Assembly (NCBI RefSeq): GCF_000819845.1
Contig: NZ_CDCG01000046.1
Span: 124,001-188,000, forward strand
Source: Aeromonas enteropelogenes
GTDB lineage: Bacteria > Pseudomonadota > Gammaproteobacteria > Enterobacterales > Aeromonadaceae
Length of the DNA stretch: 64,000 bases
Direction of reading: 5' to 3'
Both the position numbers and the translations under genes were made by a program. Below, piece after piece: positions 33,965 through 41,883 of the stretch. How positions within the stretch are numbered: position 1 is the stretch's first letter; each line of letters begins with the position of its first letter. Under the pieces are notes generated by a model. It was not told where the DNA came from and searched no databases. It saw nothing but the letters and a program-made list of their open reading frames with translations.

Positions 33965-35128
33965 ATGAAATTCAAGACCATGAGCGTGCACAGCGGCCAG
34001 CGGATCGATCCCCAGACCGGGGCACTTACCACCCCCCTCTACCAGAGCAGCACCTTCAGCTACTTCAATGCCCAGGCGGGCAAGGAGCGCTTTGCCGGCC
34101 AGGCTCCCGGGTTCATTTACAGCCGCTTTGGCAACCCCACCACTGCCGAGCTGGAGCAGAAGCTGGCAGCGCTGGAAGGCGCCGACGAGGCGCTGGTGGT
34201 GGCGAGCGGTATGGCGGCGGTGAGCGCCATCATGTATGCCCTGGCCGATTGCGGCGATGAGGTGGCCTACATAGGCCCCCTCTACGGCGGCACCGATGCG
34301 TTTCTCAAACAGACCTTCAGCCGCGCTGGCATCAAGGTCACCGCCTACGAGAGCGATCAGGATCTGCTGGCCAACATCCGCCCCGCCACCAAGGTGGTAC
34401 TGTTCGAAACCCTGACCAACCCCACCCTCAAGGTGGTGGACCCGCGAGTGGTGGTTGAGGCGGCCCGCAAGGTGGGCGCCATCAGTGTGTGTGACAACAC
34501 CTTCCTCACCCCCTATCTGCTGCGCCCACTGGAGCTCGGTGTCGATATCGTGATGCACAGCGGCACCAAATACCTGGGCGGCCACGGCGACATCATCGCC
34601 GGTGTGGTGGCCGGATCCCACGCGCTGATGAAATCCATCCGCACCGTGGCACTCAAACATATCGGCTCCCCCATCGGCCCACAGGAGGCCTACCTGCTGC
34701 AACGGGGAGTCAAGACCTTACCGCTGCGCATGGATGCCCACCTGCACAATGCGCAAAGAGTCGCCGAATTTCTGGCCGCTCACCCGGCAGTGAAGAAGGT
34801 GATCTACCCGGGGCTGGCCAGCCATCCGGGCCACCCTGCCCTTGGCGCCTTCGCCAGCGGCTTTGGTGGCATGGTGAGCATAGAGCTGGAAGGGGGCTTT
34901 GAGCGCTGCGCCGCCCTGCTCGACAACTTGCAACTATTCGTACAGGCAGTGAGCCTCGGCGATCTCGAGAGTCTGGCCTGCCATCCAGCCAGCACTACCC
35001 ATGCCGCCATGGACGAGGCGAACCGCCTCACCGCCGGGGTCAATGACGATCTCATCCGCTTCAGCATAGGAGTGGAGGACGCGGACGATCTCATCGCCGA
35101 TCTGGCGGCGGCGCTCGCCCTCCTTTAA
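33965..35128 (+). CDS. Cys/Met-metabolism PLP-dependent lyase (gamma-lyase type)
   Basis: A 387-residue fold-type I PLP enzyme of the cystathionine/methionine gamma-lyase family. Cofactor and substrate motifs: YSRFGNPTTAELEQKLAALEG, SGMAAVSA, the Tyr in LYGGTDAF, DNTFLTPYLLRPLELG, the Schiff-base Lys in HSGTKYLGGHGD, and SLGDLESLACHPASTTHA. True methionine gamma-lyases have Cys in LYGC; here it is Gly, which argues for cystathionine gamma-lyase or a broader C-S lyase. No other sulfur-metabolism gene is adjacent, so the substrate stays open. Confidence 0.85.
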   Translation: MKFKTMSVHSGQRIDPQTGALTTPLYQSSTFSYFNAQAGKERFAGQAPGFIYSRFGNPTTAELEQKLAALEGADEALVVASGMAAVSAIMYALADCGDEVAYIGPLYGGTDAFLKQTFSRAGIKVTAYESDQDLLANIRPATKVVLFETLTNPTLKVVDPRVVVEAARKVGAISVCDNTFLTPYLLRPLELGVDIVMHSGTKYLGGHGDIIAGVVAGSHALMKSIRTVALKHIGSPIGPQEAYLLQRGVKTLPLRMDAHLHNAQRVAEFLAAHPAVKKVIYPGLASHPGHPALGAFASGFGGMVSIELEGGFERCAALLDNLQLFVQAVSLGDLESLACHPASTTHAAMDEANRLTAGVNDDLIRFSIGVEDADDLIADLAAALALL

Positions 35129-35145
35129 CTCTTTTACCTAAAACA

Positions 35146-35174
35146 AAAACGGCGGCCATCATGGCCGCCGTTTT
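35146..35174. terminator. Bidirectional terminator
   Basis: Perfect palindrome AAAACGGCGGCCAT-C-ATGGCCGCCGTTTT between convergent genes. Confidence 0.88.
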
Positions 35175-35201
35175 CACAACGCGATCAGGCGATGTCTGAC
35201 A

Positions 35202-36863
35202 TTACTCTTCCCACACGATGGAGCGTGAAGGCCACTGCTCGCCGATATCGGCATATTTTTGCTCCAGCAAGTGGCGGCGGATCTTCATGGTGGGAGTGAG
35301 CACGCCGTTCTCGATATTCCAGGGTGTCTTCACCACCAGGATGCCACGCAACTTGGCATGAGCCTCCAGCTGATCGTTGACCCGGTTGCGGGCCGCCTCC
35401 AACTGGGCCTCAACCGCTCCCCTGTCCCCCTTCATGGCGCTTTCGGCGAGCTGCACCAGGGCGATGGGTTGCGGCATGCCATAACCAATCACGCACAGCT
35501 GCTCTATGATGGACTCCTGCCCAAGCAGCCCCTCTATGGGGACAGGCGCCACATACTTGCCCTTGGCGGTCTTGAACACATCCTTCATCCGCCCCGTGAT
35601 GGTGAGATACCCCTCCCTGTCCAGCTTGCCCATGTCGCCGGTATGGAGCCAGCCATCCGCATCGATGGCCTCGGCGCTGTGCTCGGGATCCTTGTAGTAG
35701 CCCAACATCATGCCTTCGCAGCGACAAAGGATCTCCCCTTCATCGGAGATCTTGATGGTCACGCCAAGCCCCGCCTTGCCGACGGTGCCAATCTTGTCGG
35801 CCCTGAACGGGTAGTTGATGGTGGAGTAGGCATGGTTTTCGGTCATGCCCCAGGCTTCGGTGACATTCAGGCCGATGCTCAGGTACCACTCAAGCAGGGC
35901 CGGTGACACAGGCGCCGAGCCACAGCCCAGCACACGCGCCTGATCCAGCCCCAGCCCCTTTTGCAGCTTGCTCTTGATGAGGCTGGAAACCAACGGGATT
36001 TTGAGCAGCAGATCCAGTTTCTTCTGGGGCAATTTCTCGAGGATCTTGATGCGGAACATGGCCCACAGGCGCGGCACAGAGATGAACACGGTGGGACGGC
36101 AGCGCTTGACGTCCTCGATAAAGGTGTCGAGGGATTCGGGGAAAGCGATGGTGGCACCGCCAAACAGGCTACCGCCATAGATGTAGACCCGCTCTGTGAT
36201 GTGAGCGAGGGGCAAATAGGAGAAGCCGCGATCGGTCTGGGTCAGGCCGACCGTTTCCACCAGCTTCTCGCAGGACCAGGCGTAGCGCTCGACGCTCAGC
36301 ATGGCCCCTTTCGGCTTGCCGGTACTGCCGGAGGTGTAGACCAGGCTCAGCAAGGAGTCCGGCGCCTGCACCGGGCTGTCGGGAATGGGCTCGTGCGCCT
36401 CCAGCAGGTCGTCCCACTGGTGGCTGGCCGGCATGGTGTCATAGGGAAAGGCGATACGCAGCAGATCGGCGGGGACGCCGGCCTCCTGACTCTTCCAGTC
36501 ATCCAGCTTGCCGACGAAGATGGCCTTGGCTTCGCTGTGGCGCAGCACATATTCGATGGTATCGACGTTGGCGGTGGGATAGATGGGCACACTCACATAC
36601 TGCCCCATCTGCATGGCGAGATCGGCGATGAACCACTGGGCGCAGTTCTTGGAGAGCAGCGCCACCTTGTCACCGGCAACCAGCCCCAGATGACGCAGGG
36701 CCGTCACCATGCGCCGCGCCTCTTCCGCCACTTCACCCCAGGTGAAGTCGACATATTCGCGGTTGATGGTTTGTCGCAGATAAATCCGATCAGGACACTG
36801 CCGCTCCCAGTGATAGAGCATCTCGAGCGGCAGTTTCTTGGCAATATGTGATGTGGAAGCCAT
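35202..36863 (-). CDS. AMP-binding long-chain acyl-CoA synthetase
   Basis: ANL-superfamily ligase of 553 residues. Activates a carboxylate as acyl-AMP, then thioester. Signature SLVYTSGSTGKPKGAMLS (P-loop), FSYLPLAHITERVY, AWGMTENHAYSTI, and the hinge GRMKDVFKTAKGKYVAP with the catalytic Lys expected beyond it. The N-terminus (CPDRIYLRQTINREYVDFTWGEV) matches the FadD15-like long-chain group rather than FadD. No signal peptide. Substrate not certain. Confidence 0.9.
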   Translation of the reverse strand: MASTSHIAKKLPLEMLYHWERQCPDRIYLRQTINREYVDFTWGEVAEEARRMVTALRHLGLVAGDKVALLSKNCAQWFIADLAMQMGQYVSVPIYPTANVDTIEYVLRHSEAKAIFVGKLDDWKSQEAGVPADLLRIAFPYDTMPASHQWDDLLEAHEPIPDSPVQAPDSLLSLVYTSGSTGKPKGAMLSVERYAWSCEKLVETVGLTQTDRGFSYLPLAHITERVYIYGGSLFGGATIAFPESLDTFIEDVKRCRPTVFISVPRLWAMFRIKILEKLPQKKLDLLLKIPLVSSLIKSKLQKGLGLDQARVLGCGSAPVSPALLEWYLSIGLNVTEAWGMTENHAYSTINYPFRADKIGTVGKAGLGVTIKISDEGEILCRCEGMMLGYYKDPEHSAEAIDADGWLHTGDMGKLDREGYLTITGRMKDVFKTAKGKYVAPVPIEGLLGQESIIEQLCVIGYGMPQPIALVQLAESAMKGDRGAVEAQLEAARNRVNDQLEAHAKLRGILVVKTPWNIENGVLTPTMKIRRHLLEQKYADIGEQWPSRSIVWEE

Positions 36864-36961
36864 AGTTTAATCCCTGAAACAAAAGGCGATACTTATTATT
36901 AACCTTTTGATAACTATCAGGGAAGCAGAAACTCATACTTCCGTTTGAAATTTGTTTTTGA

Positions 36962-37240
36962 TCAAGCTTCCGCTTGTTGCTGCAGGCGTTTCCACATGGT
37001 CTGCACCAGCTCTTCATCCTGCTCGGAGAGCTCCCCCTGCAAGATGGCCTCGTTGAGACTGCGCAGCACATAGCTCTTGACGTCGCGCACCAGGGTCTTG
37101 CCTTCCAGCTCGGCCCGGGCCACCGCCAGCGAGATATGCCCCCGCAAGTATCCTCCGGCAAACAGCTCATCGTCTGTCGCGGTGGCAACCATGTCGTCGA
37201 TCAGTCCCAACAACTTGTGCTCAAAATCGTGAATCGTCAT
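36962..37240 (-). CDS. yfcL: YfcL family protein
   Basis: A 92-residue soluble protein, close to E. coli YfcL in DDMVATATDDELFAGGYLRGHISLAVARAE and QDEELVQTMWKRLQQQA. Function unknown. The start at 37240 (MTIHDFEHKL) has GAGG about nine bases upstream; a longer reading to 37273 is less likely. Confidence 0.85.
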   Translation of the reverse strand: MTIHDFEHKLLGLIDDMVATATDDELFAGGYLRGHISLAVARAELEGKTLVRDVKSYVLRSLNEAILQGELSEQDEELVQTMWKRLQQQAEA

Positions 37241-37349
37241 GTAACGCAGCCTCATTTCCGGGGTTGCCGGCAAAATAATTCGGGGGTATGGAACCGCAAT
37301 CCGGTTGATTGCGGCTCTCTGGCGCCAGGCCAGCGGCTTCCTTGACGTC

Positions 37350-38465
37350 CTATTCCGGGTTGGCCACCGGGTAGATGACCTGATCCTTGTATCCCGTGGT
37401 GATCAGCAGATAACCACTCAACGCCCGGTTTAATTCGGGATCATCGGTATCCACCAGCAGCGGTCGGCCCTCAAGCGCGGCCAACTTGCTCTTGGTCGCC
37501 AGCACCTGGATATTTTCCAGCCCGACACACCGAATCACCTCTGGACTCAATTGCTGATTTCCGCGCCCGAACAGATGTCCCTGACCGCCAATCAGGGTAA
37601 TGATCAGGCGGCAGTGACGGCCGTGGATCCGGGTCAGGATCTCGGCGGCGGACAGATCCTGCCCGATAAGCCGGCCATTTTCCACCAGATCCACACCGAG
37701 CAAGGTATTTTCCAGGCCAAGCTCCGCCATGCAGGCGGCCACCGTGCTGCCGGACCCCATCAGGTAGAGAACATCGGGTTCCATTTGCTCCACAAAACCG
37801 GCGGCCAGATCCGCCAGCACCAGCTCTTCGGACTCCTTGCCCCCCTGCTTGACCGCCTGTACGTAACGCAGATCGCCTGGCACCAGCAGCTGGCCATAGT
37901 GACGGGCACGCACCTTGCCCGCTCGAAATGCCTCTTCATCTATATCCATCACCTCGGCATCGATAAGGCTGAGCAGCTCCCCTGCGATCATCCGTGCCGC
38001 CACCCTGCCCGTCGCGGCAGGGGTCACCCCGTAGACCCCCGAGTGGATCTTGCAGCCCGCCGGAATGCCGAGCACATGGCACGACTCCCCCACCGCCGCA
38101 CAGATATCCCGCGCCGTGCCATCGCCGCCGGCAAACAGCAACAGATCGACCCCGGCGTCGCGCATCCGCTCGGCTGCCTGGCGGGTGTCGGTGGCACTGG
38201 TGGCCTCCCCTTCGGGGTGGTAGACAATCCGGCAGGGCAAACCAAGAGAACGGGCCAGCGCCTCCCCCATCTCGCCGACGACCGTCAGCAACTCGAACCG
38301 CTCAGCCAGCTCGCACAGCGGCAACAAGGCCTGCCGTGCCCGCTCCTGGGCCCTGGGCACGGCGCCACGAGCAAGCGCCTCTTCCACTACGCCATCACTG
38401 CCCTTGAGACCAACAGCCCCGCCAATGCCGGCAACCGGATTAATGATGAGTCCTAATCGAAACAT
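37350..38465 (-). CDS. ATP-NAD kinase family protein
   Basis: A 371-residue member of the AcoX-like branch of the NAD/diacylglycerol-kinase superfamily. N-terminal RLGLIINPVAGIGGAVGLKGSDG, catalytic-loop LLLFAGGDGTARDICAAVG, and GIPAGCKIHSGVYGVTPAATG. Start behind GGGAGGG. It should bind a nucleotide such as NAD(P) or ATP; the acceptor is not known. Divergent from terC with 109 bp between. The true NAD kinase NadK is a different, shorter protein. Confidence 0.85.
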   Translation of the reverse strand: MFRLGLIINPVAGIGGAVGLKGSDGVVEEALARGAVPRAQERARQALLPLCELAERFELLTVVGEMGEALARSLGLPCRIVYHPEGEATSATDTRQAAERMRDAGVDLLLFAGGDGTARDICAAVGESCHVLGIPAGCKIHSGVYGVTPAATGRVAARMIAGELLSLIDAEVMDIDEEAFRAGKVRARHYGQLLVPGDLRYVQAVKQGGKESEELVLADLAAGFVEQMEPDVLYLMGSGSTVAACMAELGLENTLLGVDLVENGRLIGQDLSAAEILTRIHGRHCRLIITLIGGQGHLFGRGNQQLSPEVIRCVGLENIQVLATKSKLAALEGRPLLVDTDDPELNRALSGYLLITTGYKDQVIYPVANPE

Positions 38466-38574
38466 GCGTCCCTCCCTTGCGATGGCGACCATTCTTATCT
38501 TTTCGCCACACTGGGACAAGCGGTATCCCCCTGTTAAAATGTTCCGTTTCGTTTTTCCCTATCAAGGTGCAATT

Positions 38575-39303
38575 ATGTTGGAATGGGTTCTTGACCCCTC
38601 AGCCTGGGTCGCTCTCGCTACTCTTACCCTGCTCGAAATCGTACTTGGCATTGACAATATCATCTTCATCTCCATCCTGGTCGGCCGCCTGCCCGAGGCC
38701 CAGCGCCAGAAGGCGCGCATTCTGGGACTGGCGCTCGCCATGGGCACCCGCATCCTGCTGCTGCTCTCCCTGGCCTGGGTGATGCGCCTCACCAGCCCGC
38801 TCTTCACCGTGCTGGGCGAGGCCATCTCGGGGCGCGATCTGATCCTGTTGCTGGGGGGCCTGTTTCTCATCGGCAAGAGCGCCCACGAGATCCACGCCAC
38901 TCTGGAGGGCGCGGCCGAGCCGGAGAGCACGACGGCCGTCGCCTCCGGCTTTGTCAGCACCCTGCTCCAGATCGCCATCCTCGATATCGTGTTCAGCCTG
39001 GATTCCGTCATCACAGCGGTCGGCATGGCGGATCACGTGCCCGTCATGGTACTGGCCATCATGATCGCCGTCTTCATCATGATGTTCGCCGCCAAGGCCA
39101 TCGGCGATTTTGTCGACAGCCACCCCACCATCAAGATGCTGGCGCTCTCCTTCCTCACCCTGGTGGGCTTCGCCCTGATGGCGGAAGGACTGGATGTGCA
39201 CATTCCGAAGGGGTACATCTACTTCGCCATGGCCTTCTCGCTGGTGGTGGAGATGATCAACATTCGCCTGCGCAGCCACACGGCTGCCAGCGGGCAGAAA
39301 TAG
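38575..39303 (+). CDS. TerC family membrane protein
   Basis: A 242-residue inner-membrane protein with about seven helices. It bears the two acidic TerC signatures LEIVLGIDNIIFISIL (about 20-35) and LDIVFSLDSVITAVGM. TerC proteins are implicated in metal (often manganese) export, frequently at secretory membranes. Start at 38575 (MLEWVLDPSAW). I looked for a yybP-ykoY manganese riboswitch upstream and do not see one. Confidence 0.9.
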   Translation: MLEWVLDPSAWVALATLTLLEIVLGIDNIIFISILVGRLPEAQRQKARILGLALAMGTRILLLLSLAWVMRLTSPLFTVLGEAISGRDLILLLGGLFLIGKSAHEIHATLEGAAEPESTTAVASGFVSTLLQIAILDIVFSLDSVITAVGMADHVPVMVLAIMIAVFIMMFAAKAIGDFVDSHPTIKMLALSFLTLVGFALMAEGLDVHIPKGYIYFAMAFSLVVEMINIRLRSHTAASGQK

Positions 39304-39323
39304 CCATCACGATCGCAGGATCA

Positions 39324-39351
39324 AAAAGAGCGCCTCCCGGGGCGCTCTTTT
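39324..39351 (+). terminator. Terminator after the terC-family gene
   Basis: AAAAGAGCGCC-TCCCGG-GGCGCTCTTTT. Also placed to end yfiB from the other side. Confidence 0.85.
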
Positions 39352-39385
39352 GCTATGTACACGACATGTCTGGCTGGCTCTTGCC

Positions 39386-39874
39386 TTATTCGTTGGCAAT
39401 CACGATAGCCACTCGACGATTGTCTGCCCGTCCGGCCGAGGTGCGATTGTCGGCTACCGGGGCCGTATCACCACGCCCGCGGACCTCGAGGTTGGCCGGC
39501 TTCATGCCCACCGAGACCAGCACATCCGCCACCGACTGGGCCCGTTTCACCGAGAGCTGCTGGTTATAGGCGGCGTCACCCGTGTTGTCGGTATGACCGT
39601 CTATCCTGGCCTTGTCGAGGCCCACCTTCAGCAGGGAGTTGCCCAGCGTTTCCACCGCCTGGCGGGTCTGTGGCGTAAGCTTCCCGACGTTGTTGGCAAA
39701 CAACACCCGGTTGGCAAAATCCAGCGTCCAGCCTTCATCGGTCAGATGAAAACCTTGCTCCTTCAATACCGTCACTTGTTCTTCGGTCAATCCCCTGGGC
39801 GGACTCTGACAGCCAGCCAGCAGGGAAAACAGCAGGCCAAGTACGGCGGCCTTGAGGGAGAGGGACATCTTCAT
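39386..39874 (-). CDS. yfiB: YfiB-like OmpA-domain outer-membrane lipoprotein
   Basis: A 162-residue lipoprotein (lipobox LLAGC, Cys22) with a C-terminal OmpA/Pal peptidoglycan-binding domain: IDGHTDNTGDAAYNQQLSVKRAQ and GRGDTAPVADN. In Pseudomonas, YfiB sequesters the periplasmic repressor YfiR, releasing the cyclase YfiN. Last gene of yfiR-yfiN-yfiB, 26 bp after yfiN, the same gene order as in Pseudomonas. Confidence 0.9.
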   Translation of the reverse strand: MKMSLSLKAAVLGLLFSLLAGCQSPPRGLTEEQVTVLKEQGFHLTDEGWTLDFANRVLFANNVGKLTPQTRQAVETLGNSLLKVGLDKARIDGHTDNTGDAAYNQQLSVKRAQSVADVLVSVGMKPANLEVRGRGDTAPVADNRTSAGRADNRRVAIVIANE

Positions 39875-39900
39875 GGTTACGACTCCTTAACGACTTCCAT

Positions 39901-41142
39901 TCACGCCGTCCTGGCGGCATCAACCTCCTCTCGACGGGCGCGTTTTGCCAGATACATGGCACTGTCAGCCAGCGCACAAAGCTCGCTGGCACTTGTCCCG
40001 GGCTGATGGATGGCAAACCCTATGCTGATCCCGGCGACCAGCTGCTGCCCATCCCGCAATACCACAGGATCCTTCATCGCCTGCTGAATACGAGTGATCA
40101 CCTCTTCCACATCCATAGCCTGATGGGCGGGACTCAACAGTATGGCGAATTCGTCTCCCCCGAGGCGGCACACCAGATCCTGCGGCCGCAGCTGGTGCTG
40201 CACACGCTTGGCCAGGGTCACCAGCACATCATCGCCGGCGTTGTGCCCGAGGGAATCATTGATCTGCTTGAAGCGATCACAATCAAGGTAAAGCAGTGCA
40301 AAGGAGCTCCCCTCCTGCTCCACCTCTATGATGGCCTGCTCCAGACGAGCCTCGAACAGTGCCCGATTGGGCAGCCCCGTCAAGGCATCGTGGGTCGCCT
40401 GATGCAACAGGCTGGCATTCTCGCGAGCCTGATGCTGCTGCCAGGCCTGCAACTCGTCGAGCAGGGAGTTGAAATCCTCCCCCAGCTCGTTGAGCTCAAC
40501 GATGGCAGCGGGGCTGGCGCGCATCCCAAGGGTGCGCTGGCGACGCACCGAGTGGGCAACCTGCGCCAGATCCCGCAGCGGCCCAATGATAGACACCTGC
40601 ATCCGTCCTGCCACATAGAGCGCCCCCATGGCGCTGAGCAGCAGGCAGACCAGCATCACCAGCAACACCGCCAGCAAAAACAGCAACAGCGATTGTCCGT
40701 GTCCCCTGACCCGCACTTCGGCGATCACTTCCTTGCCCCGCATCATGGACTCCCGGGCAGGCCCCGGCAGTATCCGTTCGGCCAGGTAGTTCTCCAGCCC
40801 CGCCAGGGGGGTATTCGTGGCTCGACGCCAGTTTGCCAGCAGGGTGCCATCGGGCAGATAGATCTGCGCTTCGGCAACCTCTTCACGCTCGGCGATGGTT
40901 CTGAGCGCCTCGTTGGCCGCCTCCTCATCCCGGAACACCACGGCCGCCTCTGCGGTATAGCTGATGGCTCGGGCCACCAGCTCCAGATTGTGCTCCGCAT
41001 GGAACCGCATGGCCAGCAAGGCGATCAGGGTGAGGAAGATCCCCACTACGCAGGCCGAGGTGAAGGCGGCCATCAGGTGGGTACGTCTGAGGTTTTGGTG
41101 CAGGGTCAGTCGTTGATCACGGGAGCCTGGCCAGGCCGTCAT
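39901..41142 (-). CDS. yfiN: YfiN-like membrane diguanylate cyclase
   Basis: A 413-residue protein: TM1 about 24-46, periplasmic CHASE8-type domain about 48-148 (ARAISYTAEAAVVFRDEEAA, AQIYLPDGTLLANW), TM2 about 150-178, HAMP to about 235, GGDEF domain 245-405. The active site is intact: HDALTGLPNRALFEARL, LDCDRFKQINDSLGH and GGDEF at 328-332. RPQD at 319-322, five residues before GGDEF, is a proper RxxD inhibitory site, so product feedback is expected. YfiR holds it off from the periplasm. The start overlaps the yfiR stop (ATGA). Confidence 0.92.
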   Translation of the reverse strand: MTAWPGSRDQRLTLHQNLRRTHLMAAFTSACVVGIFLTLIALLAMRFHAEHNLELVARAISYTAEAAVVFRDEEAANEALRTIAEREEVAEAQIYLPDGTLLANWRRATNTPLAGLENYLAERILPGPARESMMRGKEVIAEVRVRGHGQSLLLFLLAVLLVMLVCLLLSAMGALYVAGRMQVSIIGPLRDLAQVAHSVRRQRTLGMRASPAAIVELNELGEDFNSLLDELQAWQQHQARENASLLHQATHDALTGLPNRALFEARLEQAIIEVEQEGSSFALLYLDCDRFKQINDSLGHNAGDDVLVTLAKRVQHQLRPQDLVCRLGGDEFAILLSPAHQAMDVEEVITRIQQAMKDPVVLRDGQQLVAGISIGFAIHQPGTSASELCALADSAMYLAKRARREEVDAARTA

Positions 41143-41702
41143 GGAGCCCCCCTATTCGCCTTGGCAAGCTTGAGGACGGCGGGATGGACCCGCACACCGC
41201 TCAGGGCCAACGCATCCAGGTTGACGTCGAAGCGAACCCGCTCGCTCGCGGGATCCGGCTGTAAACAGAAGACCGCACTGGCACTGCACTCGGCATTCTG
41301 TTCACTGATGCTGAGCACGGCCCGGCCTTTCAGGCGGGAAAAGAGGTCGAGCCGGGTCGTCTCATCCACCACTCCCAGATAGAGGACATCACAGTGATCG
41401 CGGATGGCAGGATCCGTCACCCCGTAACGATTGACGCTCACCGCTCTCCCATTGCTCTGCCCCGTGATGGAGAAGAGGGCGCCGGCATATTCGGTCGGCG
41501 CCACCACACACAGACGCAGCACCTCGGGCTCCACCGGCCAGCGGGTGTAACTCATGATATCGAGCACCAGCTCCTTGACGGCACTCGCCCGCACCTCGGC
41601 AGCCGTCTTCGCCGCGGCGATGGTCCCCGAAGGAAACACCAGCCCCAGTACCAGCAACAGGAGTGACAGGCGGACAACAACGCCGGGGGAAGGAAATAAC
41701 AT
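41139..41702 (-). CDS. yfiR: YfiR-like periplasmic repressor
   Basis: 187 residues from the ATG at 41702. GAGAGAGGCGG lies about ten bases upstream; in-frame ATGs at 41735 and 41753 lack a ribosome-binding site. Signal peptide to about residue 30. Four cysteines at 65, 104, 139 and 146 match in spacing the two disulfides of Pseudomonas YfiR (71, 110, 145, 152), a shift of exactly six. YfiR binds the periplasmic part of YfiN and blocks c-di-GMP synthesis, and is redox-sensitive in Pseudomonas. First gene of the operon. Confidence 0.9.
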   Translation of the reverse strand: MLFPSPGVVVRLSLLLLVLGLVFPSGTIAAAKTAAEVRASAVKELVLDIMSYTRWPVEPEVLRLCVVAPTEYAGALFSITGQSNGRAVSVNRYGVTDPAIRDHCDVLYLGVVDETTRLDLFSRLKGRAVLSISEQNAECSASAVFCLQPDPASERVRFDVNLDALALSGVRVHPAVLKLAKANRGAP

Positions 41703-41832
41703 CAGGATAAAACCGCCTCTCTCTATCACCGCCATCGTGCGGTTTCGGTACATGAACTGGAGAGAGTAAGGGGCCCGGCAACCCCTTGACAAGTCCGGAT
41801 CCGGTCCCGATGGTCGGGTCGTACAAATAAAA

Positions 41833-41860
41833 ACGGAGCCCATATTTCAATGGACTCCGT
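41833..41860 (-). terminator. Terminator after tyrR
   Basis: ACGGAG-CCCAT...ATGG-CTCCGT hairpin with an internal mismatch; on the minus strand followed by TTTTTATTT. Confidence 0.65.
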
Positions 41861-41883
41861 TGGATGCAAGGGGCGGGAGGAGA

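Noticed and set aside
33778-34032. 84-codon minus-strand frame upstream of the PLP lyase
   Set aside because: Overlaps the start of the lyase gene, has no good ribosome-binding site and no motif.
37292-37315. Hairpin downstream of the ATP-NAD-kinase-like gene
   Set aside because: CCGCAATC/GATTGCGG is a real inverted repeat but has no T-run, so I do not call a terminator.
38466-38574. yybP-ykoY manganese riboswitch before the terC-family gene
   Set aside because: The conserved core of that riboswitch is not present and the leader is too short.
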